Part shown: piece after piece, positions 46,451-57,451 of the stretch | How the letters are laid out: each line of letters begins with the position of its first letter | Numbering within the stretch: the first letter of the stretch is position 1 | Source: Solanum dulcamara | Taxonomy: Eukaryota; Streptophyta; Magnoliopsida; Solanales; Solanaceae | Assembly (NCBI RefSeq): GCF_947179165.1 | Contig: NC_077245.1 | Span: forward strand, 36,015,286 to 36,079,285 | Direction: 5' to 3' | Length of the DNA stretch: 64,000 nucleotides | Position numbers and translations under genes: made by a program | The notes under the pieces: generated by a model | Databases searched by the model: none | What the model was told of the DNA's origin: nothing | What the model saw: only the letters and a program-made list of their open reading frames with translations

Positions 46451-47635
46451 CCTATTAAATGAGAAGAAATTAATTTTCCAACAACCTGGATTTTAGACTC
46501 GGTTATAGCCCCAAATCAGGTCACAAATAATTTGACTAATAGTGAGTATTCTCATATTAGTCAAAATCCTGATGAAAATATATGTATCCAATTTGCTGAT
46601 AATAAAACTCCAATTTATAAATCTCATATTTATAACAGACAGTCATTTTCCAGGTATCGATCTTTACCTGAAATCCAATATATTTCTCCTATTACTCCAG
46701 ATGCACCTATATATAGTCCAGCTCAAAATAGGGCTTTATCTCTACATACTCTAAGTGATACTTTGTGTGATAAAATGATCGAAAGGGTAAAAATTGATCC
46801 AATTACTAAAATTGTACAAGCTACTGATAAATTGTCTAATTTAGATCCAACTGCATCCGAAATGGATTTTGGCCCTATTGAGGGTATTGATAGAAATAAA
46901 ATTTGAATCATGATGACACACCAAATATATTTTAGTCCAAGCTCCTTGGCAGATCAGCTTATTCAAAAAGAATTTCATCAAGATAAATTGAGCAAGTTTA
47001 AAACTTGATTTTTTGAGACTTATAGTCAAGATGATTTAAACAATATCTCTCAAGAATTCTATGAATCTTGTGCTTTACATAATCAAATTATGTATTTTGT
47101 TCATTGGTTTATAACCACCTATTTGCCTTTGTATGTCAAAGTTTTAGAACAAAGAACTTTTAAAGATGGAACTGGTAATGTCATTAAAGTGGTTTACCCT
47201 CCTCAAAATCCTTTTATTTTACCTAATAATGCTGGTCTCACCTTTTTAGCCTTCCAGAAATTTATTGATAATGATGTTTCTAAAATTAACATACGAGAAA
47301 TTAATAATTTGATTGCTCAAAATAATTATTTAAGTCTTTATGTTAATGTTATGGGAGAACATATTAGTTCCCTTGATAATAAACTTGATGAATTAATTTT
47401 ATTAGTTAAAATTATAAGTGAGAGTCAACCATCTAAAGTTGCCTACACATTTGAAAGCAAGACAGTTCTTCAGAATTCTACTCATATTCAACGTCCCATA
47501 GAAGTAAAGAATTTTAAATCTTAGTCTTTAACCGATTTAGAAGCACTTCTTGATAAGAAGCTAGAAAATTTAAATGCTAAACCTATTGGTATGATAGCCA
47601 ATCTTCCAATTGAAGAAGATACTTCTAAACTAAAA
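46451..47635 (+). pseudogene. Pararetrovirus region between movement and coat domains, plus copy
   Basis: Decayed but long open stretches (46532-46906 and 47090-47524, same frame). SLPEIQYISPITPDAPIYSP is Pro/Ser-rich. IMYFVHWFITTYLPLYVKVL is followed by FIDNDVSKINIREINNLIAQ. A putative coiled-coil part (NVMGEHISSLDNKLDELILL) and SLTDLEALLDKKLENLNAKP come last. It ends at 47635 in a tail-to-tail join with minus-strand ORF2. This stretch is largely deleted in the minus-strand copy. The domain identity of the middle part is uncertain. Confidence 0.7.
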
Positions 47636-48823
47636 TTCTTCGAGCAATGTGATTAAACGAGTTATCATCTACTAATTTCTTTTAGCGTAGCTCCATATAA
47701 TCTCATATATTTGCTCAAATACTTTCTACGAGCTCTTGGCCATAGGTTTTCTTGGTTTTGGGATCTTTCCTGGTTAATTTATCCCAAAAATCATTGTAAT
47801 ATACGCGATATAAGCATAATTTTTTTTCATTTGAGGTATACCCCATTTCTTGGAGCCATTTATGGATCCATGGTATTGAGAACTCAATAAAGAAGTACAT
47901 TTGGTCAATTTTGTCCAAATTACATACATGGTCGGAGAGATATAACTCTGTGAGAAAAGGGGAAACCTTCGTCCATTCTTTGTATAAGTTTAGATATTTA
48001 TACGGTAAAATCTTTGTCATAGGTCCGTGGAATGTCCACCACCTGATAAACCAGTTTGGGATTGGTCCATTGAATATCTTGGCACAAATTTTAATGAACC
48101 AAGTATGCTTATTTTTATCATTATTATAATAGAAGAGTTTGTTGAATGCTTGGATATAATTCCAGTATGTCAAATTAATATTCATGTTATTAACACAAAC
48201 CTGTCTTTCATTCATTGTGGAGATTCCCCAATCTTCAATAGATATAATCTGTTTGATGATCACCTTTGAGAAGTAATAAACATTCTCTTCTGTTGTGAAG
48301 TGTTGAAAGTCAGCACTTCCAGTTTTTATCAATATGGTTTTGTAATATTTTTGAGTCTTATATGACTCTCCTGAGAAATATAATCCCCGTACCAAATACC
48401 TTTGAAAAATCTTCCATGGGTCATCTTGTCTTTGAATATCAGAGTTTTCCAAAAGAAATATAATTTCTTTTGTAGATCTTTTTTCATAATTATTGTTTTC
48501 ATCTGGTTCTTTAATCATGGAAGCAAAAGTATCTTTTTACTTTTTGGATTCCAAATATATTTTTAATTGCCCATATAATGGAATGTCTTCTGGAATATCT
48601 TCCAGACTGATTGAAGGAATAACTTCCTTTGGGGTGGATAAAGATGCTTTACTGACCTTGGAGTTTATCAAATTTCTATTTCCAATTGTAAGACTGGAAA
48701 ATTGCTAGATGATGATGAAGATGAGCTATATAATGACCGTTGTGAAGGAGCTGATCTTCTCCTTCCTCTAGCTAGATTATTATTATTCTGTCCTCTGATT
48801 ATAGACCACGGAGGGTCCGCCAT
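47636..48823 (-). pseudogene. Pararetrovirus ORF2, minus-strand copy B
   Basis: Reverse strand start at 48823 (MADPPWSIIRGQNNNNLARG), a Ser-rich stretch with stops, then the longest intact part, 48518-47715 (267 codons): FLLENSDIQRQDDPWKIFQR, WGISTMNERQVCVNNMNINL, IPNWFIRWWTFHGP, KEWTKVSPFLTELYLSDHVC, YRVYYNDFWDKLTRKDPKTK. It is cut in the conserved HIARRI block at the inversion junction (47635/47636), so the C-terminal tail is missing. Confidence 0.82.
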
Positions 48824-49097
48824 TGCTGTAAATATTAAATTATGTTAGTGGAAATCAAAGAAATCATCAAGATCAAAATAATAAAGACCATCATCATCCT
48901 CATAAGAATGGATAGAGAAGTGAAAAGGCTCCATTTCTTTTCTTATAATTTTTTCAATTATGATATCCAGAATTAGGGTCTTTAAGATGGTTATAAGTGT
49001 TTTATCATCAAAGAAGACTGCAAAATAATGCATGATTAATTGGTTAAGTATTCCCTAGGTAGGAAATCAGGTAAAAAATTATCAATTCCCTTTTTTT
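48824..49097 (-). pseudogene. C-terminal tail of the viral polymerase, copy B
   Basis: Follows RNase H on the minus strand and ends just before ORF2. The visible part, 49033-48845, is acidic at its end (YEDDDGLYYFDLDDFFDFH). No known motif. It is consistent with the end of the ORF1 polyprotein. Confidence 0.55.
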
Positions 49098-49680
49098 TTA
49101 CTGAATATCAAAATCAAATGGGGTCAATTGAGCTTGCAACCTAGCAAATATTAGTTTGGAGGCATCAGGCTTAAAATCTTTGTCAAACATATATTTGATC
49201 GATTGAGCGTCTGTTTTGATCAGAAACCGTTGATTGTATAAATCATCCTGAAATTTTAAAATACATTTAACAATACATAATATTTCATGGGACACCGTTG
49301 CATATTTACGCTGGGCTTTAGTCCATTTACCTGAATAAAATCTTATAAGGTATTCACATTTATTATTGGTGTTCAATTGTTTTTATATCCAACCATAACC
49401 AATATTTGATGCATCGATTTCTATAATTTTTGGCCAACCTGGGTTAGCTAGTGTTAAATAAGGTAGCATTTTAACATGCCATTTAACAGATTTAACTAGT
49501 TCAGTTAGACTATCAGCCCAAAGAAATTTATGACTTTTTTAACCGTTCATATAAGGGGGATAAATCTCTGGATAGATTTTTATAAAAAGAAGAAATATAA
49601 TTTAAGATTCCCAAAAATCTTTGAAGCATAGTTTTATCTGTTATAATTTTAGGAAATTTAGAAGCAAAGTCAATTTATCT
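49098..49680 (-). pseudogene. RH: Pararetrovirus RNase H, copy B
   Basis: Reverse strand: an upstream damaged stretch with IIEIDASNIGYGWI-like reading (about 49385-49430), then YLIRFYSGKWTKAQRKYATV, HEILCIVKCILKFQDDL, FLIKTDAQSIKYMFDK and LARLQAQLTPFDFDI. This is the RNase H of Caulimoviridae type (FYSGKW…A…Y…EIL). No integrase follows, unlike in the Gypsy elements. Confidence 0.85.
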
Positions 49681-50330
49681 TTTAATAGAAGTAATTTTTC
49701 CTTGACAAATATTATGACCAAGAAATCTAACATCTATTGAAATAAACTCATTTTGGGTTTAGATATAGCGAAACTATTTTGTATAATGCTATTATTGAAA
49801 ATATCAAGATGCTTGATATGAGTTTCCAAAGTCTTTGAGTAGATCAAAATATCATCAATATAAACAATGCTAAAATCCAGATAAGGATTAAAGATATTAT
49901 TCATAATCTTCTGAAATTCAGACGGGATATTTTTTAATCCAAAGGGCATTACATTTCATTCATATTTCCCAAAGGGAACATGAAAATCAGTTCTATAAGT
50001 ATGCTCTTTAAAAATTTAAATTTGCCTATAACCTGATTTTAAATCAAATTATGAAAATATGTTGGCATCATATAATCTTGATAATAAATCTCTTTTATTT
50101 GGAATAGGATACCTAATTCATTTTAAAAATTTATTTAATGGTTTATAATTTATCACCAATCTGGGAATACCACATTCCTTTTCTGATGCATTATTAACAT
50201 AAAAGAAAGTACAAGACTTTGATGATTTTGATGGTTTTATTAAATTCTTTTGTAAAAGATTACCAATCTCTTTTTTTATAAAATTCCACTAACTCCGCAT
50301 TCATTTGACAAGGACGTGACTTAGTGTGGT
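49681..50330 (-). pseudogene. RT: Pararetrovirus reverse transcriptase, copy B
   Basis: Reverse strand pieces: CTFFYVNNASEKECGIPRLV, INYKPLN, YPIPNKRDLLSRLYDANIFS, a stop, FDLKSGY, then MPFGLKNIPSEFQKIMNNIF and [20 protein letters not shown], the YIDD active site. It is interrupted by stops and small frameshifts (for example near 50047 and 49960). Confidence 0.86.
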
Positions 50331-50469
50331 TGTCACTCTCACAAAAATTGTCTTCATATGGAAGATATACTATATGCTTTTTTGTATTCCAAAAAGCACT
50401 AGGATGATCGGCACAAATATCAATGGTCAGCTGTTCTGAAATTAATTTAATTTTTTCCTATACTTTAGC

Positions 50470-51015
50470 AGGTCTTAATGTATCAAAAATATTCATACTA
50501 TATATTTTAAGTTATAAAGAATTAACATGCTTTTGTTTCATATTAATTAAAGCATTTATATCTCTAGTAAGTGGTTCAGTTATGAATGAAAATGATATCT
50601 CCTTATTTTTATAACTAGCAGGAAATACTTTTGCATCTATTTTTGAAAAAAGATATATTGTATTAATGAAAGGAGTTTCAAGTATAATTAGAGGATGCAT
50701 TTGATATTTTACTAATAAAAAAGAATGAGGAATGTAGACTTTATTCTGACAAATATGAGTATTAGATAATTTATACTTTATATTTAAAGTATGCCCAGAT
50801 GCTTACTTAACTGCATGGGTAGTTTTTTTAAAATATCTTGAAGGAATTAATCTTTCTTGAATACAGCTTACATCTGCCCTGCTGTCAATCATTGAAGTGT
50901 TAGTGATAGTAAATTCATTATTAATTAAAATGGTGCATTTAATATACCAATGATGAGCAGTTACAATCTGTAACATTCCCAAAAATAAATTTTGTTTAGA
51001 AATAAGGTTCACCAA
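50470..51015 (-). pseudogene. Pararetrovirus protease, copy B
   Basis: Reverse strand LQIVTAHHWYIKCTILINNE, then MIDSRADVSCIQERLIPSRY. The active-site triplet is D-S-R, with the conserved Gly replaced by Arg. A stop follows at about 50803, then sequence like copy A (KIDAKVFPASYKNKEISFS, INMKQKHVNSL). The loss of Gly should abolish protease activity. Confidence 0.83.
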
Positions 51016-51385
51016 TTTATTCTTCTTCTTGGGTTAAGACATCAACCTTACCTTTCCCTTTATCAGTGGAGAGTGATAACTATGAATCATCCTTATTATC
51101 AGTGTTTTCTAATTGAGAAATTCTATGATTATAAATCATCTAGTTTTGTCAGAGAGATTTAATCTCCTTTTTGAGTTTTTCCACTTCGATTTTTAAATCA
51201 TCTAATGAAGTATCTCTTACTACAATATATGTCTTTGTATCAAGACGAGCAAGAACTTCTGTTAAAGAATAAGGTTTAGAATCAAGGTCAATCTTTGATT
51301 TAAAATATTTAGCAATTTTATTAGGCTGGGAGCTGGTTGCTGAAGCCATGTTAATAATTTTACTCCTCATATTTTCATCAGAAAT
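51016..51385 (-). pseudogene. Viral coat-protease linker with coiled-coil tendency, copy B
   Basis: ORF 51370-51149 reads KIAKYFKSKIDLDSKPYSLT and ends in DDLKIEVEKLKKEIKSL, a heptad-like charged stretch. The corresponding segment in copy A is joined directly to the leader by deletion. Confidence 0.6.
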
Positions 51386-52560
51386 TTATTTCAATAGTTG
51401 AATAACATTTTCAGAAGTAATGGTATTGACATTCAAATCTTGAAATTGAGACTCAAGTTTATAAAACTCATCAGTTTTACACAAACAGTTATTACCTGTG
51501 CAATTAATACCACAATTAGATGAAATATCATTTTCATTATCAGAAAAATCAATAAGTTCAACTTCACTTGCAGATTTTTCAAATCTAGATTCTGACTCAG
51601 AGTTATAATATAATTCTGAACCAGAAGTGTATAATAAGACATAAACTTTATCGTGAACATCTTCATCAAGTTTAAAACTCTTTAAGTTTTTGAAGTTTAC
51701 AATTGGTTGGAATATGTACATATTGACCACATTCATAGCATTTAATTTTGCTAAGGTCTCTTTTAGAATAATTTTTGGTAAATCTAGTAGATTTACAGTG
51801 AGCTTTCTTTGATTCACATTGTTCTTTGCTCCGACGAGAACGGTGGTGTTTTCTATAGGGTCTATTTTTCCTAGAGTGACTAAATGTTTTAGCCCTTTTA
51901 TCCATTTTATGAGAAGGGTCATCTACAATAAATTGTGTACAAAAGTCTCCTAATTGAGATTTTTCTTTGTTGCTATTAGCTTATAATTGTTGAGCTAGTT
52001 TAAGCTCATTACAGAGATTTAATCCTTCCTGAGTGCAGGTACCAATTAATTGACCATAAGTAAAAATATCATAGGGAATAGCAGAATGAGTTCCTCAAAG
52101 AGTTTTTCATACTCTTTCAGCAAATAAAGGGGGAAGTCCATCAATGAATTCTCCTAAATGTCTACAACGAAGTCCGTTTAGAAGAGTTCTAAGAGTTTCA
52201 TTTTGATTGGTAAATCTACCATTAAAATGTTTTAAAATGGTTAAAACTAGTGTATAAACCGAGTCCTATCGAATATTTTCGACAGGCCTTTGAGACGTTC
52301 CTTCTTCAGAAATAACTGCCTCTGTAGTTACTTCTCTTTCTATTGAAGTAGTAATGGCGGTACGAGCATCTTCTAATAAAAAATTATCCCACCAACCTCG
52401 TAGTTGGCTTATAAATCCTGCCACAATCATTTTACAAGTGGTATGATCATCATTATGATTTGTGGATTTACAAATAGTTGTATACATCAACATTCGATGT
52501 AAAAGAATGGAGACTTGTCTATCAGTTAAGACATCAACATTCCACTCATAAATTTGATCA
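51386..52560 (-). pseudogene. Pararetrovirus coat protein region with zinc knuckle, copy B
   Basis: Minus strand. LRGWWDNFLLEDARTAI (about 52400) resembles the capsid core. A Lys/Arg-rich basic stretch then leads to the zinc knuckle CYECGQYVHIPTNC at about 51700-51745 (C-x2-C-x4-H-x4-C). In an overlapping frame (51922-51386) an acidic, Ser-rich tail ends ESQFQDLNVNTITSENVIQL. Basic box plus single knuckle plus acidic tail is the usual Caulimoviridae coat layout. Frameshifts separate these parts. Confidence 0.8.
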
Positions 52561-53118
52561 CCACTAATGATATATTAGTCTAAATCCAGTCTCGTTCCTC
52601 AATTAAACAATCTTGAGGAGTAGAGCGTGGGTAATAGTATGTTAGCATAGAAGGTTTAGTAGCATATCTACTATTTTGACTTAGTCTATCCATTTTGATG
52701 TGATAAATTTTAGAGCGAAAAGGTTTCAGTTCAGAAGTATCTTCTTCATTTGGAAGGTTGGCTATCATACCAATAGGTTTAGCATTTAAATTTGCTAGCT
52801 TCTTATCAAGAAGTGCTTCTAAATCAGTTAAAGACTTAGATTTAAAATTCTTTACATCTATGGGACGTTGAATATGAGTAGGAGTCTGAAGAACTGTCTT
52901 GCTTTCAGACGTGTAGGAAACTTTAGATGGTTGATTTTCACTTATGGTTTTACCTAATAAGTATCATATAATTTACATCTAGGATTTAGAGTAGATAATA
53001 ATTTAAAATAAATTCTATAAGATAAACATATAAGTTCAGAACCTGGGACATAATTATAACCATGTGTTTTAACATTTAATGTTAATGCATTAAGAATATT
53101 GACATCACACAAAGATAA
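52561..53118 (-). pseudogene. Movement protein C-end and inter-domain fragment, copy B
   Basis: Begins at about 53118 in the middle of the movement domain (LSLCDVNILNALTLNVKTHG … ELICLSYRIYFKLLSTLNPR). Near 52967 it jumps to the coat-proximal segment (SESKTVLQ, HIQRPIDVKNFKSKSLTDLE, AKPIGMIANLPNEEDTSELK). About 1 kb present in the plus copy (about 46387-47400) is missing here. Confidence 0.75.
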
Positions 53119-54614
53119 CGCTCGCAGAACATGAAAAACTAGAAAATAATGGTTGGAGTTTGAACCCCTCCATTCAGATCTGAAATAAAATAAAATATAC
53201 GTGAAAATACAACAAAACATAACAACAAGAACATCAAAATCATAAAACAGAGTGAAATAACATTTATGTCTAGTTAGATTTGAGAGCAAAAGCTCAAATC
53301 TTACCAAAAGAATGAAGTGTGTTTGGCTGGAAAAGAAGAGAATTTTGGGGGCTTTGATGGTTGTTGTTTTTTTGGGGGGAAATGTGAGGGAGAGGAATAA
53401 CGTAGTGAAAAAATTGGTGTTATTTACAGTGAGGGTGAGGAAGAGAGTGGAGAAGAAGAATAAATATTATTAGTGTGTTTTTTAGGAAGAATTAGTTATG
53501 AGAGAGAAAGAGTTTGAAAATAGTTTTATAGATGTAAGAAATTGTAGTGTATAGGTGTTGGACTTTTGTTGTAGTTGTTGATGAGTGTTCTTTAGGAAGA
53601 ATAAGAGAGGAGAGAGACAGAGAGATTGAAAATGGTTATATAGGTGTAGAAAATTATAGTGTATAAGTGTTGGACTTTTGTTATAGTTGTTGATAAGTAT
53701 GTCTTTTTTAGGAAGAATAAGAAAGGAGAGAGAGAGAAAGAGAGAGAGAGTTTGAAAACGGTGATTTGTGTGGTAAATTTTGTGTGATTAGTGGGGTAGG
53801 TAAAATTATGTGGAAAATTTGTGTGATAGTGGGTAGGTATAATTGTGGAAAATTTGTGTGTTTAGTTGGGTAGGTATAATTGTGAAAAATTTAATATTTA
53901 TTTTTATTTTAATGTATTCCTTGACTGTGCTAAAAATACTAAAATGAATATGAACAAATATAACAGATGACGTGTAAAAATATAAATTAATGAACTGTTA
54001 TAAAAATAGCTATAATTGAACCTAAATAAAAAGAAACTGATAAAAATATTAATCTAAGGATAATTATAGATAAAATTGATTTAAAATTATAAAAATACAC
54101 TTATTAACTATTTAACAAATAAAATACTTAAAAGTATGAACTTTAAAAATAACAAGCCAAAATTTGGAGTCAACTGTTTGGACTTTTTATATCTACGAAT
54201 TATGCTAAAAGTATAATTAATGTAAAAATAATATATATCGATATATAACACAAAATATAAAAAAATAAAAAAAGTAATCGATATTTTGGAAGATATACTA
54301 TGTTGTAAAGAATAAATTACAGTGCTATGTTGTGTACGTTTGTTGATGACTGTAAAAATAGTGTGATTATTAAAATTTATAATGACAATAAATGGATAAG
54401 AATCCTATTATTTATGAAACTAAGAAAAGTACATCCATAAATTATTTAAAGGTAAAAGATGATAATAATTCATGAAAATTCTAAAATAAGGATACTTATT
54501 AAGAATTCAAAAAAAACTGAAAAATGTGTAAAAATAATAATTTGTATTCTTTAATGATCAAAAAGTTTGAAGACGTTAATTTTGAGGATAGAGAGCCAAA
54601 ATTGGGTGTCAACA
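53119..54614 (+). repeat. Putative 3' LTR of the Tat/Ogre-like element, right part
   Basis: Non-coding. GA-rich imperfect tandem units of about 110-116 bases ('ttaggaagaataagagagg…gttgatgagt') lie at about 53480-53765, and three units of about 45 bases ('gtgggtaggtataattgtg') at about 53780-53890. AT-rich sequence follows, ending 'gccaaaattgggtgtcaaca' at 54614, an end I associate with Solanaceae Ogre-type LTRs. With 36847-37536 it would make an LTR of about 2.2 kb split by the viral array. No target duplication was found. Confidence 0.5.
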
Positions 54615-55892
54615 ATGACTAATATAAATCCATATTTATAACACATCATAAGAATAGCTCATCTAGCATCATCATAGTAAAAGCATATGATTAGCTCATT
54701 TATCATATAACTCATGCAATGTGGTGTAGGCCTTGCATCAATATATGTCATTGATCATAAATATCTTTAGGGACTTAACTTTCCCTATCTTTAACTTTGC
54801 TTGAAACATCACAGAAGCATCATTCATAAACTTCTTTGCATAAAGAATCTTTAATTTATAGCATAAAACATTAATAGAACATAACTTGGAAATTCATACT
54901 TGAAATCATGCTATATGATGTGAATTATGCATGATTAGACTAATAACATTGAAATATATCATAATTGAGAACACCCAATGAAATTCATGAAATTAGGGAT
55001 TTTAATTGAAGAATTCATAAGAGAAATTGAGAAAAAAGTCTTTGGGATTCCATGGGTGAAAGGTCCCCTTGGATGAAGTCCCACATACCTTGACCTTGAT
55101 GAGACCTAAATTGAAGAGAATGAAATCTTGACCTTGAAGAGCCCTTTTGAATTGCTTGAGAAATAAGAAGACCTTGGAGAAAAAACTTGGGATAGAAGGT
55201 TTTGCGATTTGGGAATCATGGAGAGAATGAAGGTTAGAAGACTTTATGGTAGTTAATAGGTAGGAATCTAGTACTAAAAACTGTCCACATTCATTAATGA
55301 AATATAGGAAAAGACTAAAATAACTCTCATTTAAACTGAAAATTGGGACTACACGGAGGACTCATCACAGTCCATGAACTTCACTGTGGCCCATCGTGGT
55401 GTCCGTGGAGTTAGACTTGAACTTGTTATAAAAAAGGTCTTTAAATAGGGGTGCCATTATGGGATACACCATGGCCCGTTAAGGTTACCACAGTCCGTGG
55501 TGATCATTCGTGGTGATTGACTTGGTCTTGAATCTTGGGGTTGCAGGGAAAATTTTTAGGACTTCCTCCATGGAGACCTTCACGGTCCGTGGAGGTCACT
55601 ACAGTTTGTTAATATGGATCGTGAAAAGGATCTTGGCAGGACGCCTACAGAGGTGTCACCACGAGAGCCATAACAGTCCGTGGTCTACACCATAGCCCAT
55701 CATTATCCCTCATGTCCTCACCTCTGAAACCCAAATGAATGGGCATGGACCACGATGGCCCTTCACGGCACGTGGTAATCTTCAAGGCCCGTAGTGGGTC
55801 TTGTGAAGGCCACCTGGTGCCAAAAGATGAGTTTTACTGCGATTCATATTTTTTTCCTCATTTTTGAACTTTCCGAATTCTGGGGTCTTACA
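54615..55892 (-). repeat. LTR-like stretch, reverse orientation, truncated
   Basis: In plus orientation it ends TCTGGGGTCTTACA (55892), the reverse of an LTR start TGTAAGACCCC. From about 55340 to 55800 it has many alternating 'gtccgtgg' and 'ccacgg' words ('cacggtccgtggaggtcac' type), a pattern like the GC-rich inverted blocks of the Gypsy-1 LTR. There is no primer site or gene. The left limit abuts the previous LTR end. Confidence 0.55.
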
Positions 55893-56820
55893 AGTAGAGA
55901 GGTAGTTCCTTCTATGAACCCAAATATGGCTATGGCGGCAACAAGAGATTGTGATTTTATGAGGATAAATCCTCTAGAGTTTCATGGGTCACAGGTGGAT
56001 GAGGATGCACAAGAGTTCAATGTGGGCATTTGCAAGATAGTGGATATCATAAAGTTAATCTGGTAGAGAAGGCAGAGTTAGATGCTTACAAATTGAAGGG
56101 AGTTTCATGGATTGAGTTAGATCAACCGAAAGGTGAGAGGCCTAGAGATGCTGTACCCGTTACTTGGAAAGTGTTCAAAGAAGGGTTTCTTGAACGTTGC
56201 TTTCCTTTTGAGTTGAGGGAGGCCAAGATTTAAGAGTTTATCAACCTTAAGAAAGGAATATGAGTGTGAGGGATATTCCCTCAAGTTCACACAAATGTCA
56301 AAGCATGATCTTTTCATGGTTTTTGACTCTAGAGCTTGTATGAGCAAGTTATTTTGGGTTTTTCAGATTTGTTGCCCAAATAATGCAAGACCACCCTGTT
56401 GATGAAGTAAATGTATATCTGAAGGATCATGACTCTTGCCAAGAAAATTGAGGAGGATAAGTTGAGGGGTTAGGTTAGGGAGTCTAAGAGGTCAAAGACC
56501 AATGGTGGTGACTTTTTGCACTCTAGGTTTGGAAATAGTGGACGTCCTCAATTTTGCCAAAGGTACTCCAGTCAAAATTCTTCAAACTCTATGGTTCCAA
56601 AGTTCAACAAGGATAGGGTTTCTAACCCTAAGCATCAAGGATGAGTTTCGAGTGGTCAACCTATCCCCGCATTTAAGAAGAGTAGGAAGAAGCAAATCAA
56701 AAAAATGTTTGGTAGGTCCAAGTGCTTGCTTTGGATGTGTTAAGATTGATCACCAAGTGAAGTATTGTCCTTCGAGTGATACTAGAGGTGGATGTGGTCG
56801 ACCACATACTTAGACTCAGA
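55893..56820 (+). pseudogene. gag: Gypsy-3 gag
   Basis: Plus strand: DCDFMRINPLEFHGSQVDED, AELDAYKLKGVSW in the next frame, VFKEGFLERCFPFELREAKI, a stop, and a C-terminal zinc knuckle CFGCVKIDHQVKYCPS (about 56735-56780, C-x2-C-x4-H-x4-C). The start of gag and the 5' LTR are missing. Frameshifts and stops are present throughout. Confidence 0.83.
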
Positions 56821-56944
56821 CTACTACAGGTCGACAGGCTCAGCATGGTGCTACCTCAGGTTTAGGTGGCGGTCAGCGCCAATATAGATTTTATACTTTA
56901 CAGACCCAATAGGATTATGAGGGGTCCCCAAATATGTTACTGGT

Positions 56945-57451
56945 ATGTTACGAGTCTTTCACTATGATGTTTATGCCTTTCTTAATTCGGGAGTAAATTT
57001 TTCTTTTGTTACCCCTTATATTTCTATGAAATTCGATGTTAGTCCCGTAGTCTTCTTAGATTCTTTTACAGTCTATACTCTCTTTGGTGAGTCAATTTTG
57101 GCTAAGAAGGTCTATAAAAATCATCTAGTCTCATTTTTTCATAAGGTTACCTCATGTAATCTTGTAGAGCTTGATATGACTAATTTTGATGTTATCCTTG
57201 GTATGGATTCACTTCATGCATGGTATGCTTCTACTGATTGTCGAACCTGACTGGTTAAATTTCAGTTTCCTAATGAGCCAATCCTAGAGTAAAAGGGTAG
57301 TAACTCCGTGTTTAAGGGTCAATTCATCTTGAGCCTTAATGCTCGAAAAATGATTTCCAATGGTTGCATCTACCATTTCCTAAGAGTTAGGAATACAAAT
57401 TCCAAATCCCTTACTCTTTAGTCAGTCTCCATTCTTAATGAGTTTCCAGAT
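56945..57451 (+). pseudogene. pro: Gypsy-3 aspartic protease
   Basis: MLRVFHYDVYAFLNSGVNFS, where the catalytic D-S-G has become N-S-G. SILAKKVYKNHLVSFFHKVT and NFDVILGMDSLHAWY follow. Stops lie at about 57248 and 57290. It is inactive by loss of the catalytic Asp. Confidence 0.86.

Larger units (their letters stand above)
37537..53118. mobile_element. Endogenous pararetrovirus (Caulimoviridae-like) array, rearranged
   Basis: Unlike the Gypsy elements, this block has a 30K-type movement protein region, a coat region with zinc knuckle, protease, RT and RNase H without integrase, plus a separate downstream ORF2. It uses a tRNA-Met primer site without true LTRs. That combination is typical of plant Caulimoviridae. 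Plus-strand units are head-to-tail: ORF2 fragment, leader, protease, ORF2, leader, movement, coat. A minus-strand copy (53118-47636) faces them. Solo LTR copy 3 (38429-41820) is a later insertion. All ORFs have stops or deletions. The genus is undetermined (florendovirus-, petuvirus- or solendovirus-like). Confidence 0.85.

Noticed and set aside
47715..48518. 267-codon open frame that could be taken as a host gene
   Set aside because: Two other damaged copies occur on the opposite strand (37537-38428 and 43731-44924), each next to a viral leader or polymerase. It is the viral ORF2.
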